Shown: positions 1 to 9,251, numbered from the stretch's first letter. The stretch is 64,000 bases of DNA from UBA12191 sp964422295 (GCA_964422295.1 CAYRAM010000005.1:1-64000); one strand, 5' to 3'. The notes: generated from the sequence alone by a model not told the origin. Numbers and translations: made by a program.

Positions 1-48
1 GATCCCACCGCGGATGCCCTGGAATGTGAGAGTTTCGACGGTTGCTAG
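1..48 (+). CDS. C-terminal end of a dockerin-like secreted protein (partial)
   Basis: Reading from base 1 gives DPTADALECESFDGC and a TAG stop. This matches the tail that closes the dockerin-like modules elsewhere in the window; the protein ending at 7206 finishes DPTSDALECDSYNGC. It is therefore the last 15 residues of another member of that set, with the rest to the left of the window. The Cys spacing (C x5 C) is the same as in the relatives. Function of the missing part cannot be judged. Confidence 0.8.
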   Translation, partial: DPTADALECESFDGC

Positions 49-61
49 AATCGACTCCCAC

Positions 62-105
62 AAAAAAGCGGGTGACTGGGGGCTCCCCCTGGTCACCCGC
101 TTTTT
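62..105 (+). terminator. Rho-independent terminator (potentially bidirectional)
   Basis: A 14-bp perfect stem pairs 63-76 with 92-105. Its apex can extend through GGGGG (78-82) with CCCCC (85-89). The lower stem is an A-run opposite a T-run, so the hairpin can end transcription on either strand. It lies 14 bases after the stop of the dockerin-like gene fragment. Confidence 0.9.
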
Positions 106-159
106 GTAATTTGGTTTCTGTCATTAACCGTACGTGAGCCTTAGAAACCCGGTGATTCG

Positions 160-804
160 ATGTCGTTATCCCCCAAAGCTCAGGAAGTGGTTTCCCAACT
201 CGAAACAGAGTCTCCCAAAATGGGGGATATCAAGAAACTCGCCAAATCCATCAAGAAGGACACGGAACTGGCGTGGGAATTGTGGGGGACAGGGGAGTAC
301 GTTCCCCGATTGCTGGCGGCGCTGATCTTTGATCCCAAACAACTGACCGAAGACGACTTTAACCAATTCGCCAAAGAGATGACGGTGCACGATGAAAAGC
401 AGCGTCATCAAATGGGGGACTGGCTACTGGCGCACCAGTTGATGAAGAGCAAGGATCTCAGCGCTGCCATGCAAACCTGGATGGATCACCCGCTGCCGAT
501 CCTGCGACGCTTCTTCTGGTATCACCAACTGCGTCAGCGCTGGACCGGCAAAACCCCACCGCCGGAAAACAGTGCAGAACTGATGAATGCCATCGAAGAA
601 AAACTCGGCAGCGAAGACCCGGATGTGCAGTGGGCGATGAATGGCTGCGCCGGCTGGATCGGTGTCTTTGAAACCGAGTTCCGCAAGCGCTGCGTTCAGC
701 TGGGAGAATCCCTCGAACTGTATAAAGAAGAGAAGGTGCCAAAGAACTGCACCCCCAATTACCTGCCCGAGTTTATTCGTATCGAGGTGGGGAAACGGAA
801 GTAG
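160..804 (+). CDS. DNA alkylation repair protein, AlkD-like
   Basis: 214 aa with no signal peptide, so cytoplasmic. The arrangement matches the AlkD/YhaZ-type HEAT-like family (PF08713). An opening segment with MGDIKKLAKSIKKDTELAWE is followed by LWxTG, the VQWAMN helix and a closing CTPNYLPEFIRIEV stretch, all of which recur in that family. Family members bind alkylated DNA and excise positively charged bases such as 3- or 7-alkylpurines without base flipping. Length is usual. The ATG at 160 has only a weak ribosome site. The gene stands alone after a strong terminator, so it probably has its own promoter within about 55 bases. Substrate range cannot be read from sequence. Confidence 0.8.
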   Translation: MSLSPKAQEVVSQLETESPKMGDIKKLAKSIKKDTELAWELWGTGEYVPRLLAALIFDPKQLTEDDFNQFAKEMTVHDEKQRHQMGDWLLAHQLMKSKDLSAAMQTWMDHPLPILRRFFWYHQLRQRWTGKTPPPENSAELMNAIEEKLGSEDPDVQWAMNGCAGWIGVFETEFRKRCVQLGESLELYKEEKVPKNCTPNYLPEFIRIEVGKRK

Positions 805-955
805 CCCGGATCGGATCTCTCAAACATGTCGATGCCCTCAAATCCCTCCTGAAACAGGCAGAATGACTCTTATTGGGCAATTCGAGGCAGGGGTGCCCTG
901 ACTTTTTTATTGCGTAAAGTCAAATCATTGATTATTGTCACCTCCGATGGGTCGA

Positions 956-1012
956 GGAGAAGAGGGGGCTCACGCCAGCAACCGACCCCCTGGACGGTTG
1001 CCGCTCTTCTCC
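956..1012 (+). promoter_or_regulatory. Structured 5' leader with a possible pseudoknot
   Basis: A perfect 9-bp stem pairs 956-964 (GGAGAAGAG) with 1004-1012 (CTCTTCTCC). Inside it, a 7-bp hairpin pairs 978-984 (GCAACCG) with 995-1001 (CGGTTGC). The hairpin loop holds CCCCC (986-990), which can pair with the GGGG at 965-968 just inside the outer stem, giving a pseudoknot. It sits 83 bases before the ribosome site of the gene starting at 1096. I do not recognise a known riboswitch consensus. It may be a cis-regulatory RNA, a protein-binding site or a local accident. Confidence 0.45.
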
Positions 1013-1095
1013 GGATCTACAGAAAAACTCATCCCGCTGCCATCTGCGGAGAAGGATGCGAGGGCGACCGAAACTCAAATTTTAAGGAGGTTTTG

Positions 1096-1917
1096 ATGCG
1101 AATCAAAGCAATGCAAGGTGTGGCCTGCCTGGTCACTTTTATGCTCATCGGGACGGTCATTGCGGATGAAGGTGCGCCCATCCCCGGAGAACTGCAATGC
1201 GACATCCCCGGATATGATCAGTTGCCAATTCTCGACAACAATGATCTGCCATGTGGGTGGCAGTACTTCGATGATGGCAGCTCACTCAGTGATACCACGA
1301 CCAAAGATCCTTCATCCGATCTTTTTGGAGGCGCATACATCCGAGTTGCTGCAATGGCATATTGGGGGGCCATCGGTGGAAAGGCATGGAGTGCCTTGGG
1401 ACCATACAGTGCTGCCTCAGCATTTGCTTCCTGGAAAAAAGATCGGTGGATCAGTGCAGGAGATACCTATGCGGAACTGACGGTTCAAGGCAAGGGAGAA
1501 GGGCATGTTCTGATCACCGATACGATTGGTGCAGGTCACATCTTTGCCGAGGTGATCTTAAGAAGCAACATGTTCAAAAGTCCATGCACCCCGGAAAAAC
1601 GGTACAAAGCTGTTCTGGAAAAAGCCGCATCGAGTTCATCCAGCGCAAGCGGAAGCATCAGCATTTCAGTGGGATCTGCAGGTGCGACATTGACGATTCC
1701 GCAAACCATAGGAACCGGCAAACATGTTGCGAAGCCTTTTGACTGGCAGGTCGAGACTCACACATGCTGCACCGATATCGTCACTCTGAACCCCAGCGGA
1801 ACCCTTGACGGCAGAGTTTTCGCCAATGCGTCTCTAGCCACCTTGGTCGTTGGGACCAGCATCTCCTTGCGCTATGATATCTGGGGTGTCCTGTTACTGG
1901 ATTGCGGTTGCCCATGA
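1096..1917 (+). CDS. Secreted protein of unknown function
   Basis: 273 aa. The ATG at 1096 is chosen because AAGGAGG lies 6 bases upstream and the protein then begins with a clear signal peptide (MRIKAMQ, then VACLVTFMLIGTVIA, cleavage near ADE). The frame is open upstream to 910, but that part looks non-coding and holds the structured leader. The mature protein has about eight cysteines, including CC and CGC near the C-terminus, and a Ser-rich stretch near residue 178, so an extracytoplasmic disulfide-bonded protein is likely. No domain recognised. Its TGA overlaps the ATG of the next gene (ATGA at 1914-1917), so the two are translationally coupled. Confidence 0.75.
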   Translation: MRIKAMQGVACLVTFMLIGTVIADEGAPIPGELQCDIPGYDQLPILDNNDLPCGWQYFDDGSSLSDTTTKDPSSDLFGGAYIRVAAMAYWGAIGGKAWSALGPYSAASAFASWKKDRWISAGDTYAELTVQGKGEGHVLITDTIGAGHIFAEVILRSNMFKSPCTPEKRYKAVLEKAASSSSSASGSISISVGSAGATLTIPQTIGTGKHVAKPFDWQVETHTCCTDIVTLNPSGTLDGRVFANASLATLVVGTSISLRYDIWGVLLLDCGCP

Positions 1918-3998
1918 TTCAAAAAACAAATGACTCTGCGAGCGGCTTCGGTCGTCCACTTATCGTCGGTCTCGTTCTCCTCGTCGCTTTGATCTGGTGG
2001 TTCCTTCCCCAGAATGAGGAGCCCGTTTCACTTCCAAAAGAGAGTGATGCAAAGACGGTTTCTCCTGCCGTGGATCCGGTGGTACAGGAGATCGAAACGC
2101 CCCCTGCGCAGGATCCGGTCGTCGTGATCCCTGTGGTCAATGACCAGGGTCCTTTGGCCGACGCCGGAATTCGGCTCCTCTCCAATCAGGAAGAGTGTCC
2201 CGATTTTTTCGAGAGCGATGAAAAGGGCCGTGTCACGATTCCCCTGTCTGCCCTCCACTGCGCCAGTTTAGGCTTGATCCGTGCACCCGGACACCGCGTC
2301 CAACTGATGGAGTGTGAAGAGTTGACCGAACAACCCACAGTCCAGCTCGAGAAACTCGGAACCATGCAGGTGGAAGTGAGCACCGATCCCAAAGTCGAGC
2401 TCCCGAATGTGGAAACCTATTTGCTGCCGTTATCCCCATCCCCGGTGCTCACCTTTGAGCAGGTGCAAGCCGCATGGACGTTATGGATCACCGACACCAA
2501 CAACCCGACGACAACCACCCATCAGTTGCCCATCGAACTGGTCGAACAGCTCTCAGGAATCGGAGATTTCCCCGTCGGCAGTGATTTTTTGATTCTGCCC
2601 GAAGCTCCCGCTCTGATGCTGTCCACCGACGACGAAGGGCCCGACTTGGTCTTCTCCGGACTGCCCGCAGGTCCTTATCGCTTTCAGGTCAGCTGCAAAG
2701 ATTCGGTCACCTGCACACCCTCTGACGAGGCCCAAGTCGCAGGTCTTGATCCAGGCGGACGTCTGCGAGTGGACACCAGAATTCATCGAAAACCTGAGTT
2801 TAATCTTTCCGGAATATTGGAAGTACACCCGGGTGAAATCGCGACGGGCAGCGTTTGGGTCCACAGCGGGATTCTCATCAGTGGTTGGTTACCACTCCCA
2901 ACCGCCGAAATTGAGGACACCCATATTCTCCTCCGTCATGTTGAAACCACGGATCTGAATGCAGACGGGATCGCCGACTTTGGAACCCAGCTGAGAGAAC
3001 GCAGTGTCAAAGCAGAAGAAAATGGCAGCTTCTTCATCGAAGGCCCCCGCGATGGTGAGAAGTCTCTCGAAACCCGCTGGAGTGCCGTCATCGACGACGT
3101 TCAGCATCTCTGGATGGCTTGGAGGTCCTTCCAAATCGATGGTCCCGGGGAGTACGACCTCGGAGTTCTGGAGCCGGTTGCGACAACACCGCTTCGTGGA
3201 ATCATCCGCATCGTCGATAGCGCCGGCCAAGAGATTCGCAACTATGAAAATGGTGAACCGATCCGCCTCAGGATGGATTTGACCACTGACTTTTCCCCGC
3301 AAAATCGAAAATCCGTCCAAACGACACTGACGGCGGGGATGCCTTTTGAACTGCATGGACTCGCCGCAGGAAAAACCAATTTTGATTTCAGCAAGCCGAA
3401 GGGCGATTTTCGTGGCGATAGTAACGTCACCATCGATGGCCCATCCGCCGAGCCTCTCGTCGTCGAATTTGTAAAAGATGAGATGGGCTGGTTGAAGGTA
3501 CAGGCTCCGACAGAATCACAACTCCGGGTGCATGTCCGCCATCCTGCCACGGGTTGGAGCAATTCCTTTCTGACTTTGAGTGAGGACGGAATCTCCTGCA
3601 CCGGACAGGTGCATGTTCCCATCGGGGAATGTCACCTGTTCATCCAAAAAGAGAAACCGAATGAAGGAGGCGACCCGAACCTGTTTGCGATGCAGGTGAT
3701 CAACGTCACATCAAAAGACGGATTAGCTCCCAACGTTTTTGAAGCTCAACTGCAACAGGGAAGTGCCATCAGCGTGCTCGCTTACGGGCCTGATGGTCGC
3801 CAGGTGAAATTCCGACAGCTCCGGCTCAGTGGCGCCGGCTGGCAGGATGTCTGGCGAGGCTTCACCAATGAATTCGGCCGAGTAGAGATTCACGGCCTTC
3901 CCCCAGGCATCGATATCCACTGCCCAGGAGCGGAGGGGAGCTGGACCACCGCACGCTCCGGTAGCGTGATCGAGATGATCCTTCACTTTTCTCGCTGA
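1914..3998 (+). CDS. Membrane-anchored protein with carboxypeptidase-regulatory-like beta domains
   Basis: 694 aa from the ATG at 1914, which overlaps the previous stop. An in-frame TTG at 1902 is less likely. One N-terminal membrane segment (about residues 12-28, PLIVGLVLLVALIWWFLP) is followed by an acidic, Pro-rich linker and a long beta-rich exterior part. A segment near residues 65-145 (VNDQGPLADAGIRLL, then DEKGRVTIPLSAL) resembles CarboxypepD_reg-like domains. A similar pattern returns near residue 620 to the end (GRVEIHGLPPG). There is no catalytic motif. With its coupled partner it may form a surface or periplasmic assembly. Exact role unknown. Confidence 0.7.
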   Translation: MIQKTNDSASGFGRPLIVGLVLLVALIWWFLPQNEEPVSLPKESDAKTVSPAVDPVVQEIETPPAQDPVVVIPVVNDQGPLADAGIRLLSNQEECPDFFESDEKGRVTIPLSALHCASLGLIRAPGHRVQLMECEELTEQPTVQLEKLGTMQVEVSTDPKVELPNVETYLLPLSPSPVLTFEQVQAAWTLWITDTNNPTTTTHQLPIELVEQLSGIGDFPVGSDFLILPEAPALMLSTDDEGPDLVFSGLPAGPYRFQVSCKDSVTCTPSDEAQVAGLDPGGRLRVDTRIHRKPEFNLSGILEVHPGEIATGSVWVHSGILISGWLPLPTAEIEDTHILLRHVETTDLNADGIADFGTQLRERSVKAEENGSFFIEGPRDGEKSLETRWSAVIDDVQHLWMAWRSFQIDGPGEYDLGVLEPVATTPLRGIIRIVDSAGQEIRNYENGEPIRLRMDLTTDFSPQNRKSVQTTLTAGMPFELHGLAAGKTNFDFSKPKGDFRGDSNVTIDGPSAEPLVVEFVKDEMGWLKVQAPTESQLRVHVRHPATGWSNSFLTLSEDGISCTGQVHVPIGECHLFIQKEKPNEGGDPNLFAMQVINVTSKDGLAPNVFEAQLQQGSAISVLAYGPDGRQVKFRQLRLSGAGWQDVWRGFTNEFGRVEIHGLPPGIDIHCPGAEGSWTTARSGSVIEMILHFSR

Positions 3999-4335
3999 CA
4001 AACTGAGCCAAAGCCAGTTTCAAGCCGGCGGCCGATCGCATCTCTTCATCTATTCAGCGTTTGTTTCAGGTAAACCCGCTGACTTCTGAATTTTGATCAG
4101 CCCCTGAAACAATTTCATAAGAATATACACCAAAGATACTTAGGGGATCGCTGGGAGAAAAAGCCCGCCCATCAGACCTATCCAATAGTCGCTATAATTG
4201 GGTGCTTGTCATCCCTGCCCTCCGACACTTCGGAAGAATCGCCGGTGCGACCAAAGTCAGTCGAGCGTTGCTCTCATCAGGAGCTCCTCACCCGCCCTAG
4301 GGACAGACGCCTTCAAGCCCGCTGAGGAGGAGATT
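3999..4335. other. Intergenic region with a stem-loop and a candidate -10 box
   Basis: No gene seen in these 337 bases. TGTTTCAGG (4062-4070) pairs with CCTGAAACA (4103-4111), and GCTGA (4078-4082) with TCAGC (4097-4101) inside it. This composite stem-loop lies 64 bases after the preceding stop. It has no T-tract on the plus strand, so it is only a weak terminator candidate. TATAAT at 4193-4198 could be a -10 element for the next gene, although no good -35 is visible at the right distance. Confidence 0.35.
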
Positions 4336-7206
4336 TTGAAAACTTCCACTCTCCTATCGTCCGTTGGTCCTTATGGCCAGAGGTCTGTGGACTTCATCGG
4401 TCTCACAAAATGTGCGTTGTGGATAGGTGCACTCTTCATCTTTGGTGCAGCCACCGGTCTCGGCCAAACGCCCCCTTGCCCCGGCAGCGGAACCTTCATC
4501 GATAGCGGGCACAGCCTTGGATCATTTCGAAGTACTGGTGTGAAGCTTGGAGACCTCGATGGCGACGGCGACCTCGATATTATCTTCTCGAATGGCGCGC
4601 TGAACTCCCAGATGACTCGCATCTACATCAATCAGGGCGGGTTACAAGGTGGCAATACTGGTGACTTTCTCGACAGCAATCAGACTTTTCCTGCCAATGG
4701 TAGTTACGGCGTTGCGGTCGGAGACATCGATGGCGACAACGATCTCGACTTCGTCATCGCTAATGGACAAACGCAGCCAAACCGCGTCTTTACCAATGAT
4801 GGTCTCGGCAATTTCAGCGATAGCGGCCAAAGCCTCGGAGGCTCATACAGCAACGCTGTTGCCATGGGAGACCTTGATAATGACGGCGATCTCGATCTTG
4901 CTTTCGCCAATTGGGCGAGTCAGCCGAATCGGATCTACCTGAATGACGGCTTCAATTCGGGGAACTTCATCGACAGCATGCAAACTCTTGGATCCTCGAA
5001 TGGTGGCGCCGTTGCGATCAACGACATCGACAGTGACGGCGACCTCGATTTGATCTTCGGAAACAATACCAACAATGAGCCCAACACGGTTTGGATCAAT
5101 CAAGGTGGGGCGCAGCAAGGCAACCTCGCAGAATTTATCCAACAGCTTCCGGCGTTGGGGAATGGCAATACCTTCTCGCTCGCATTCGAAGATCTCAACG
5201 GAGACACACACGCAGACTTGTTGGTACCGGAATACAACGGAACCACCACTCAACTCTTTTTCAATGACGGTCTCGGCAATCTCATCGATAGTGGGCAAAC
5301 CGTCGATGTTCCCGGTGGCGGAACGATTGGCGTCACCGTCGGCGACATCGATGGAGACGCAGATCTGGATATCGCCTATGCAGGCCTCTTCGCAAATACG
5401 GTGTGGATCAATGAAGGCGGTCTCCAGGGTGGAACCATCGGCGAATACGTCAACAGCCAGCAATTTCTCGGCAACTCTCTCAGCTATGCCTTGGCATTTG
5501 GGGATGTGGATGGCGACAACGATCTCGATTTGGTGGTCGCTAACTTTAATCAACCGAACCGAATCTACCTGAATGTCGCCAGTGGCACTGACTGTGATCA
5601 AAACGGTCTCGTCGACTCCTGTGAAATCAGCGCTAACCCAAACCTCGATTGCGATCTCAATGGCTCGCTGGATGAATGCGACATCATCGCAAACCCCAGC
5701 ATCGACTGTGACAACAATGGTTTCATCGATGTTTGCGAATTGGCTCAGCAAACCTGCTTTGTCGACAGTGGTCAACTTCTCGGGAACTCTGACAGTTATG
5801 GGGTGGAACTGGGAGACTTGGACAGCGACGGCGATCTCGATGCATTTGTCGCCAACGCCGGCCAACCCAATATTCTTTGGGTCAATATGGGGGGAGCACA
5901 GTCGGGGCAGCCTGGAGTCTTCCTCGATAGTGGCCAAACACTCGGAAACGCGAGTAGCACTGACGTCAAATTGGGCGACCTCGACGGCGATAGTGATATC
6001 GACGCCTACGTGATCAATGTCAATCAACCCACAGGAATCTGGCTCAACCAGGGGAACGGCCTCTTCTTGCCCAATAGCCAACCGATCACTTACTCTTCGT
6101 GGGGTTTGGATCTCGGTGATCTCGATGGTAACGGCAGCCTCGACGCATTTGTCGTCAATAATGGTGGCCAGCCAAACACTGTGACACTCAATAACGGCTT
6201 TGCGCAATTTACAGACAGCAACCAATTCCTCGGCTCTTCCGACAGTCGAGGGGTCTCCCTCGGCGATCTCGACAGCGATGGAGATCTTGACGCATTCGTT
6301 GCCAATGTGGATGGCCTCCCGCAACCGTTCCTTGCCAATTTGGTGTGGATCAACCAAGGCGGAGTTCAGCAAGGCCAAGAAGGAGAATTTGTCGACAGCG
6401 GACAAGCCCTTGGAAGCATGCCAAGCAACGATGTCAAACTGGGTGATTTAGATGACGATGGTGATCTCGATGCATTCGTAGCAAACCAGGGGCAAAATCA
6501 AATCTGGTCAAATGTGGGGGGTGGACAATTCCAGCTCGGAGTTTCTGCCCTGGGCAACTCCAATAGTCGCCGTGTCGAATTGGGGGATATTGATGGCGAT
6601 GGTGACCTCGATGCCTTCGTGGGAAACATCTCCCAACCTAATCGCTACTGGGTGAATCAAGGTGGCGATCAACTCGGCACCACGGGTGTTTTCCTCGACA
6701 GCAATAAAACCCTCGGAAATGGAAGCTCCTATGATGTGGCCCTTGGCGACGTCGACGGTGACGGAGATCTCGATGCTTTTGTCGCCAACTCCGGCGAGCC
6801 AAACAGGGTGTGGATCAATACCTCCCCTCCCGCAGACTGCAATCAAAATGGCATCATCGATAGTTGCGATATCGCCAGCGGCTTTAGCCAAGATAGTGAC
6901 CTCAACGGCATCCCTGACGAATGCAAACTCTTTGAAATGAAGTATATCTCCGGTGACGGAAACGGTGATGGGGTCGTCGATCTGGGCGATGCCATCGCAA
7001 CCCTTGCTTATCTCTTCTCAGGTGGAACTGCTGAGTGTCTCGATGCCAACGACACCAATGGCGATGGATCCGTCGACGTCGGCGATGCGATCACCTTGCT
7101 CAGCTACCTATTCAGCGGAGGCCAAGCTCCAGTCGACCCCTTCCCAATTTGCGGAGAAGATCCCACATCGGATGCTTTGGAATGCGACAGTTACAACGGC
7201 TGTTGA
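4336..7206 (+). CDS. Secreted double beta-propeller (FG-GAP/VCBS) protein with C-terminal dockerin-like module
   Basis: 956 aa from a TTG start at 4336, chosen because GAGGAGG ends 5 bases upstream and a signal peptide follows (about residues 24-46, ending GLGQ). Seven FG-GAP-type repeats (GDLDGDGDLD loops) occupy about residues 53-414. Three Cys-rich calcium loops (DCDQNGLVDSCEI type) follow to about 475. Seven more repeats, each with LDAFVAN-like ends, run to about 830. Two further Cys-rich loops and a two-loop dockerin-like module (870-930) end with the Cys tail. The 7+7 count fits two seven-bladed propellers. Probably a calcium-dependent extracellular binding protein; ligand unknown. Confidence 0.85.
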   Translation: MKTSTLLSSVGPYGQRSVDFIGLTKCALWIGALFIFGAATGLGQTPPCPGSGTFIDSGHSLGSFRSTGVKLGDLDGDGDLDIIFSNGALNSQMTRIYINQGGLQGGNTGDFLDSNQTFPANGSYGVAVGDIDGDNDLDFVIANGQTQPNRVFTNDGLGNFSDSGQSLGGSYSNAVAMGDLDNDGDLDLAFANWASQPNRIYLNDGFNSGNFIDSMQTLGSSNGGAVAINDIDSDGDLDLIFGNNTNNEPNTVWINQGGAQQGNLAEFIQQLPALGNGNTFSLAFEDLNGDTHADLLVPEYNGTTTQLFFNDGLGNLIDSGQTVDVPGGGTIGVTVGDIDGDADLDIAYAGLFANTVWINEGGLQGGTIGEYVNSQQFLGNSLSYALAFGDVDGDNDLDLVVANFNQPNRIYLNVASGTDCDQNGLVDSCEISANPNLDCDLNGSLDECDIIANPSIDCDNNGFIDVCELAQQTCFVDSGQLLGNSDSYGVELGDLDSDGDLDAFVANAGQPNILWVNMGGAQSGQPGVFLDSGQTLGNASSTDVKLGDLDGDSDIDAYVINVNQPTGIWLNQGNGLFLPNSQPITYSSWGLDLGDLDGNGSLDAFVVNNGGQPNTVTLNNGFAQFTDSNQFLGSSDSRGVSLGDLDSDGDLDAFVANVDGLPQPFLANLVWINQGGVQQGQEGEFVDSGQALGSMPSNDVKLGDLDDDGDLDAFVANQGQNQIWSNVGGGQFQLGVSALGNSNSRRVELGDIDGDGDLDAFVGNISQPNRYWVNQGGDQLGTTGVFLDSNKTLGNGSSYDVALGDVDGDGDLDAFVANSGEPNRVWINTSPPADCNQNGIIDSCDIASGFSQDSDLNGIPDECKLFEMKYISGDGNGDGVVDLGDAIATLAYLFSGGTAECLDANDTNGDGSVDVGDAITLLSYLFSGGQAPVDPFPICGEDPTSDALECDSYNGC

Positions 7207-7229
7207 AAGAAATGCACCAGCAAGAATGA

Positions 7230-8579
7230 TCAACTGTTGACCAGGTCAACCTTGATCGGGGCACGTTCGAAATTTCTGGCTTCGTAATATTTTCGGCGCC
7301 TCATCTTCGCCAATCCCTTGAAGAAGCGGTCAGGAATCCTCTCGACCCTTTCGTTATTCTCTTCGACGATGTCGTTGTAATAACTGCGTGCCAGGGCGAT
7401 CTTCTGCTCGGTGCGAATCAGCTCCTGCTGCAACTTGTCGAATACCGTATTCGCTTTCAGGTCGGGATAGGCTTCCTTCAATGCCATGAGGGTGGGGGTA
7501 CAGGCGGTGGCGGTGTCGCCGATGGCGACCTGCGCCTCAGTGCGCAGGTTTGTGACGTGTTCGAGCAGATCAACTTCGTGCTGCTGATACCCCTGCACCA
7601 CTTCGACCAATTGTGGAATCAAATCGTGGCGCCGTTTCAGTTGCACATCGACATTCTTCCACGCTTGTTCCACCCGATTACGCAGTGCCAACAAACTGTT
7701 GTAGACCATTACGATCCAACGTGCGGACCAGTACCCAAAAAAGATCAAACCTCCGAGTAAGCTGGCCCCCCATGGGATTTCCATATCCCGATTGGCAGCG
7801 ATGCCAACAGGTATCCCTGTAAACAGGATCAATCCGAAAATAAACCAACCCCAAAATCGCAACTGGTAGTCACTCGACTTCTGCTCCTCCGATTTTACGG
7901 AGATCAGAAACATGGGTGCTTGCGGATCTTTGGCAATCTCTGGGGCGACGACATCCTCACGCAATTGCGATGAGCCCATGACATAGATCTTCCGATGCAA
8001 AGCGATGCCCTCTTCGGTAAACATCCTGGTTCCTGTGGACCCATACACACTTGAGCTTGGCCCTTTCCCGTAATAGAGGGGATCACCGATGGTACAGGTA
8101 CGACGGAAGATGGAATCGCCTTCGATATCAGCACCCCTTGGTTTGATCTGCAGAAGGCCAGTATCGTCCTGAAGATAAAAAGTGATCGAGGAAGAGTCGT
8201 GATCGACAACATCCCAGCCTGTTTTCATTCGTGTACGAGTGCGGGTTTTCCCATTGCTGTCGGTATAGGTTTCGGTCACCATTCTGCGCCATTGCTCACT
8301 CACAGAATATGAGTAGTAAACGCAGTCTCTCTCCGCCAGGAAACTGGTTAACGGTTGCTCCGCTTCAGCAGTCCCCTTGATTTCGACCAGTCCGATAAAG
8401 ACTCCGGCAGTCTTGCAAGTGGGGATATCATCGATCAACCGCTGCTTGCGTCGGGCACGTACGGATAACTCTGCGAACAAAACCAACAAAGCGATGGCAC
8501 CGATGATCGCAACGACAAAGGCGAGTCCATCGTTGTCGCGGAGATTGGCCACATGCCATTGCAACGTATCGCTACTCAC
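7230..8579 (-). CDS. GIDE-domain / LemA fusion membrane protein
   Basis: 449 aa from GTG at 8579. Membrane segments lie near residues 19-37, 242-262 and 272-292. The part between the first and second resembles the GIDE domain (PF12483) of mitochondrial MUL1-type E3 ligases and their bacterial relatives: ACKT-like start, LTSFLAERDCVYYSYSVSE, then a WRRM and K-T-R-T-R stretch. From about residue 294 it is a LemA domain, with MVYNSLLALRNRVEQAWKNV and RRHDLIPQLVEVVQGY. No RING domain is present, so ligase activity is not implied. It follows a second lemA gene by 30 bases, so the two probably share a transcript. Role unknown; LemA proteins are envelope-associated. Confidence 0.85.
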   Translation of the reverse strand: MSSDTLQWHVANLRDNDGLAFVVAIIGAIALLVLFAELSVRARRKQRLIDDIPTCKTAGVFIGLVEIKGTAEAEQPLTSFLAERDCVYYSYSVSEQWRRMVTETYTDSNGKTRTRTRMKTGWDVVDHDSSSITFYLQDDTGLLQIKPRGADIEGDSIFRRTCTIGDPLYYGKGPSSSVYGSTGTRMFTEEGIALHRKIYVMGSSQLREDVVAPEIAKDPQAPMFLISVKSEEQKSSDYQLRFWGWFIFGLILFTGIPVGIAANRDMEIPWGASLLGGLIFFGYWSARWIVMVYNSLLALRNRVEQAWKNVDVQLKRRHDLIPQLVEVVQGYQQHEVDLLEHVTNLRTEAQVAIGDTATACTPTLMALKEAYPDLKANTVFDKLQQELIRTEQKIALARSYYNDIVEENNERVERIPDRFFKGLAKMRRRKYYEARNFERAPIKVDLVNS

Positions 8580-8609
8580 TACCAGACACCCATTTTATTG
8601 TTCATTCCC

Positions 8610-9251
8610 TCAGGAAAAGGAAACTTTCGGAGCTTCCCGCTGCTCGGGTGAATCCAACTCAAACAACTCAGCAGGGCCGAAGTTAAACATTCCGGCGATG
8701 AAATTGTTTGGAAACGATTCGCGCTTGATGTTGTAGCGGGTGACTTCGTTGTTGAAGTTTTGACGGGAGTAAGAAACCTTGTCTTCCGTCTCCGTAAGTT
8801 CATTTTGCAGCGAGAGCATATTCTCGTTTGCTTTCAAATCGGGGTAATCTTCCGCCAGGGCAAAGAGCCTGCCCAATGTCCCTGTCAATGCGGCTTCGGC
8901 ACCCATCAATGACTGCATCGCTTTCGGATCTCCGGGGGCGGCGGCTGCACTTTGACCAGCGCTCACCGCCTGATTGCGTGCTTCGATGACCGCATTCAAA
9001 GTTTCCTTTTCGTGCTTCATGTAGCCTTTGGCAGTTTCCACCAAATTGGGGATCAGGTCGTAACGGCGGGTGAGCTGCACATCGATCTGGCTGTAGGCGT
9101 TTTCGAAGCCGTTGCGCAACGCCACCAATGCGTTGTAGATCGATACTCCGTAAAGGAAGATCAACAGCGATACGAGAAGGATCACGCCAAGGGGGATTAT
9201 AAAAAACATCATAGGAGGAAATGATGCACTCTGTGCAATTGTCATCTGCAT
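8610..9251 (-). CDS. lemA: LemA family protein
   Basis: 213 aa from ATG at 9251, with AAAGG about 9 bases upstream. GTG at 9260 and ATG at 9245 are alternatives. An N-terminal membrane anchor (about residues 14-35) is followed by the long helical LemA domain: IYNALVALRNGFENAYSQID, RRYDLIPNLVETAKGYMKHE, then ENMLSLQNELTETEDKVSYSR and YN..RESFPNNFIAGMFNF. Both the arrangement and the length are typical. Molecular function is not settled for this family. Located upstream of the GIDE-LemA fusion on the same strand, and divergent from the secreted gene at 9638. Confidence 0.93.
   Translation of the reverse strand: MQMTIAQSASFPPMMFFIIPLGVILLVSLLIFLYGVSIYNALVALRNGFENAYSQIDVQLTRRYDLIPNLVETAKGYMKHEKETLNAVIEARNQAVSAGQSAAAAPGDPKAMQSLMGAEAALTGTLGRLFALAEDYPDLKANENMLSLQNELTETEDKVSYSRQNFNNEVTRYNIKRESFPNNFIAGMFNFGPAELFELDSPEQREAPKVSFS

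Noticed and set aside
910..1095. Upstream extension of the gene at 1096
   Set aside because: AAGGAGG and a signal peptide fix the start at 1096; the extension covers the structured leader and reads as Arg/Gly-rich nonsense.
4843..6405. 520-codon open frame on the minus strand
   Set aside because: It lies wholly opposite the double-propeller gene. The repeated GAT/GAC-rich plus strand yields ATC/GTC codons without stops on the other strand; the product is a monotonous Ile/Val/Glu repeat.
7236..7250. GTTGACC A GGTCAAC inverted repeat as terminator or operator
   Set aside because: It lies inside the last codons of the GIDE-LemA gene and has no T-run; most likely chance.
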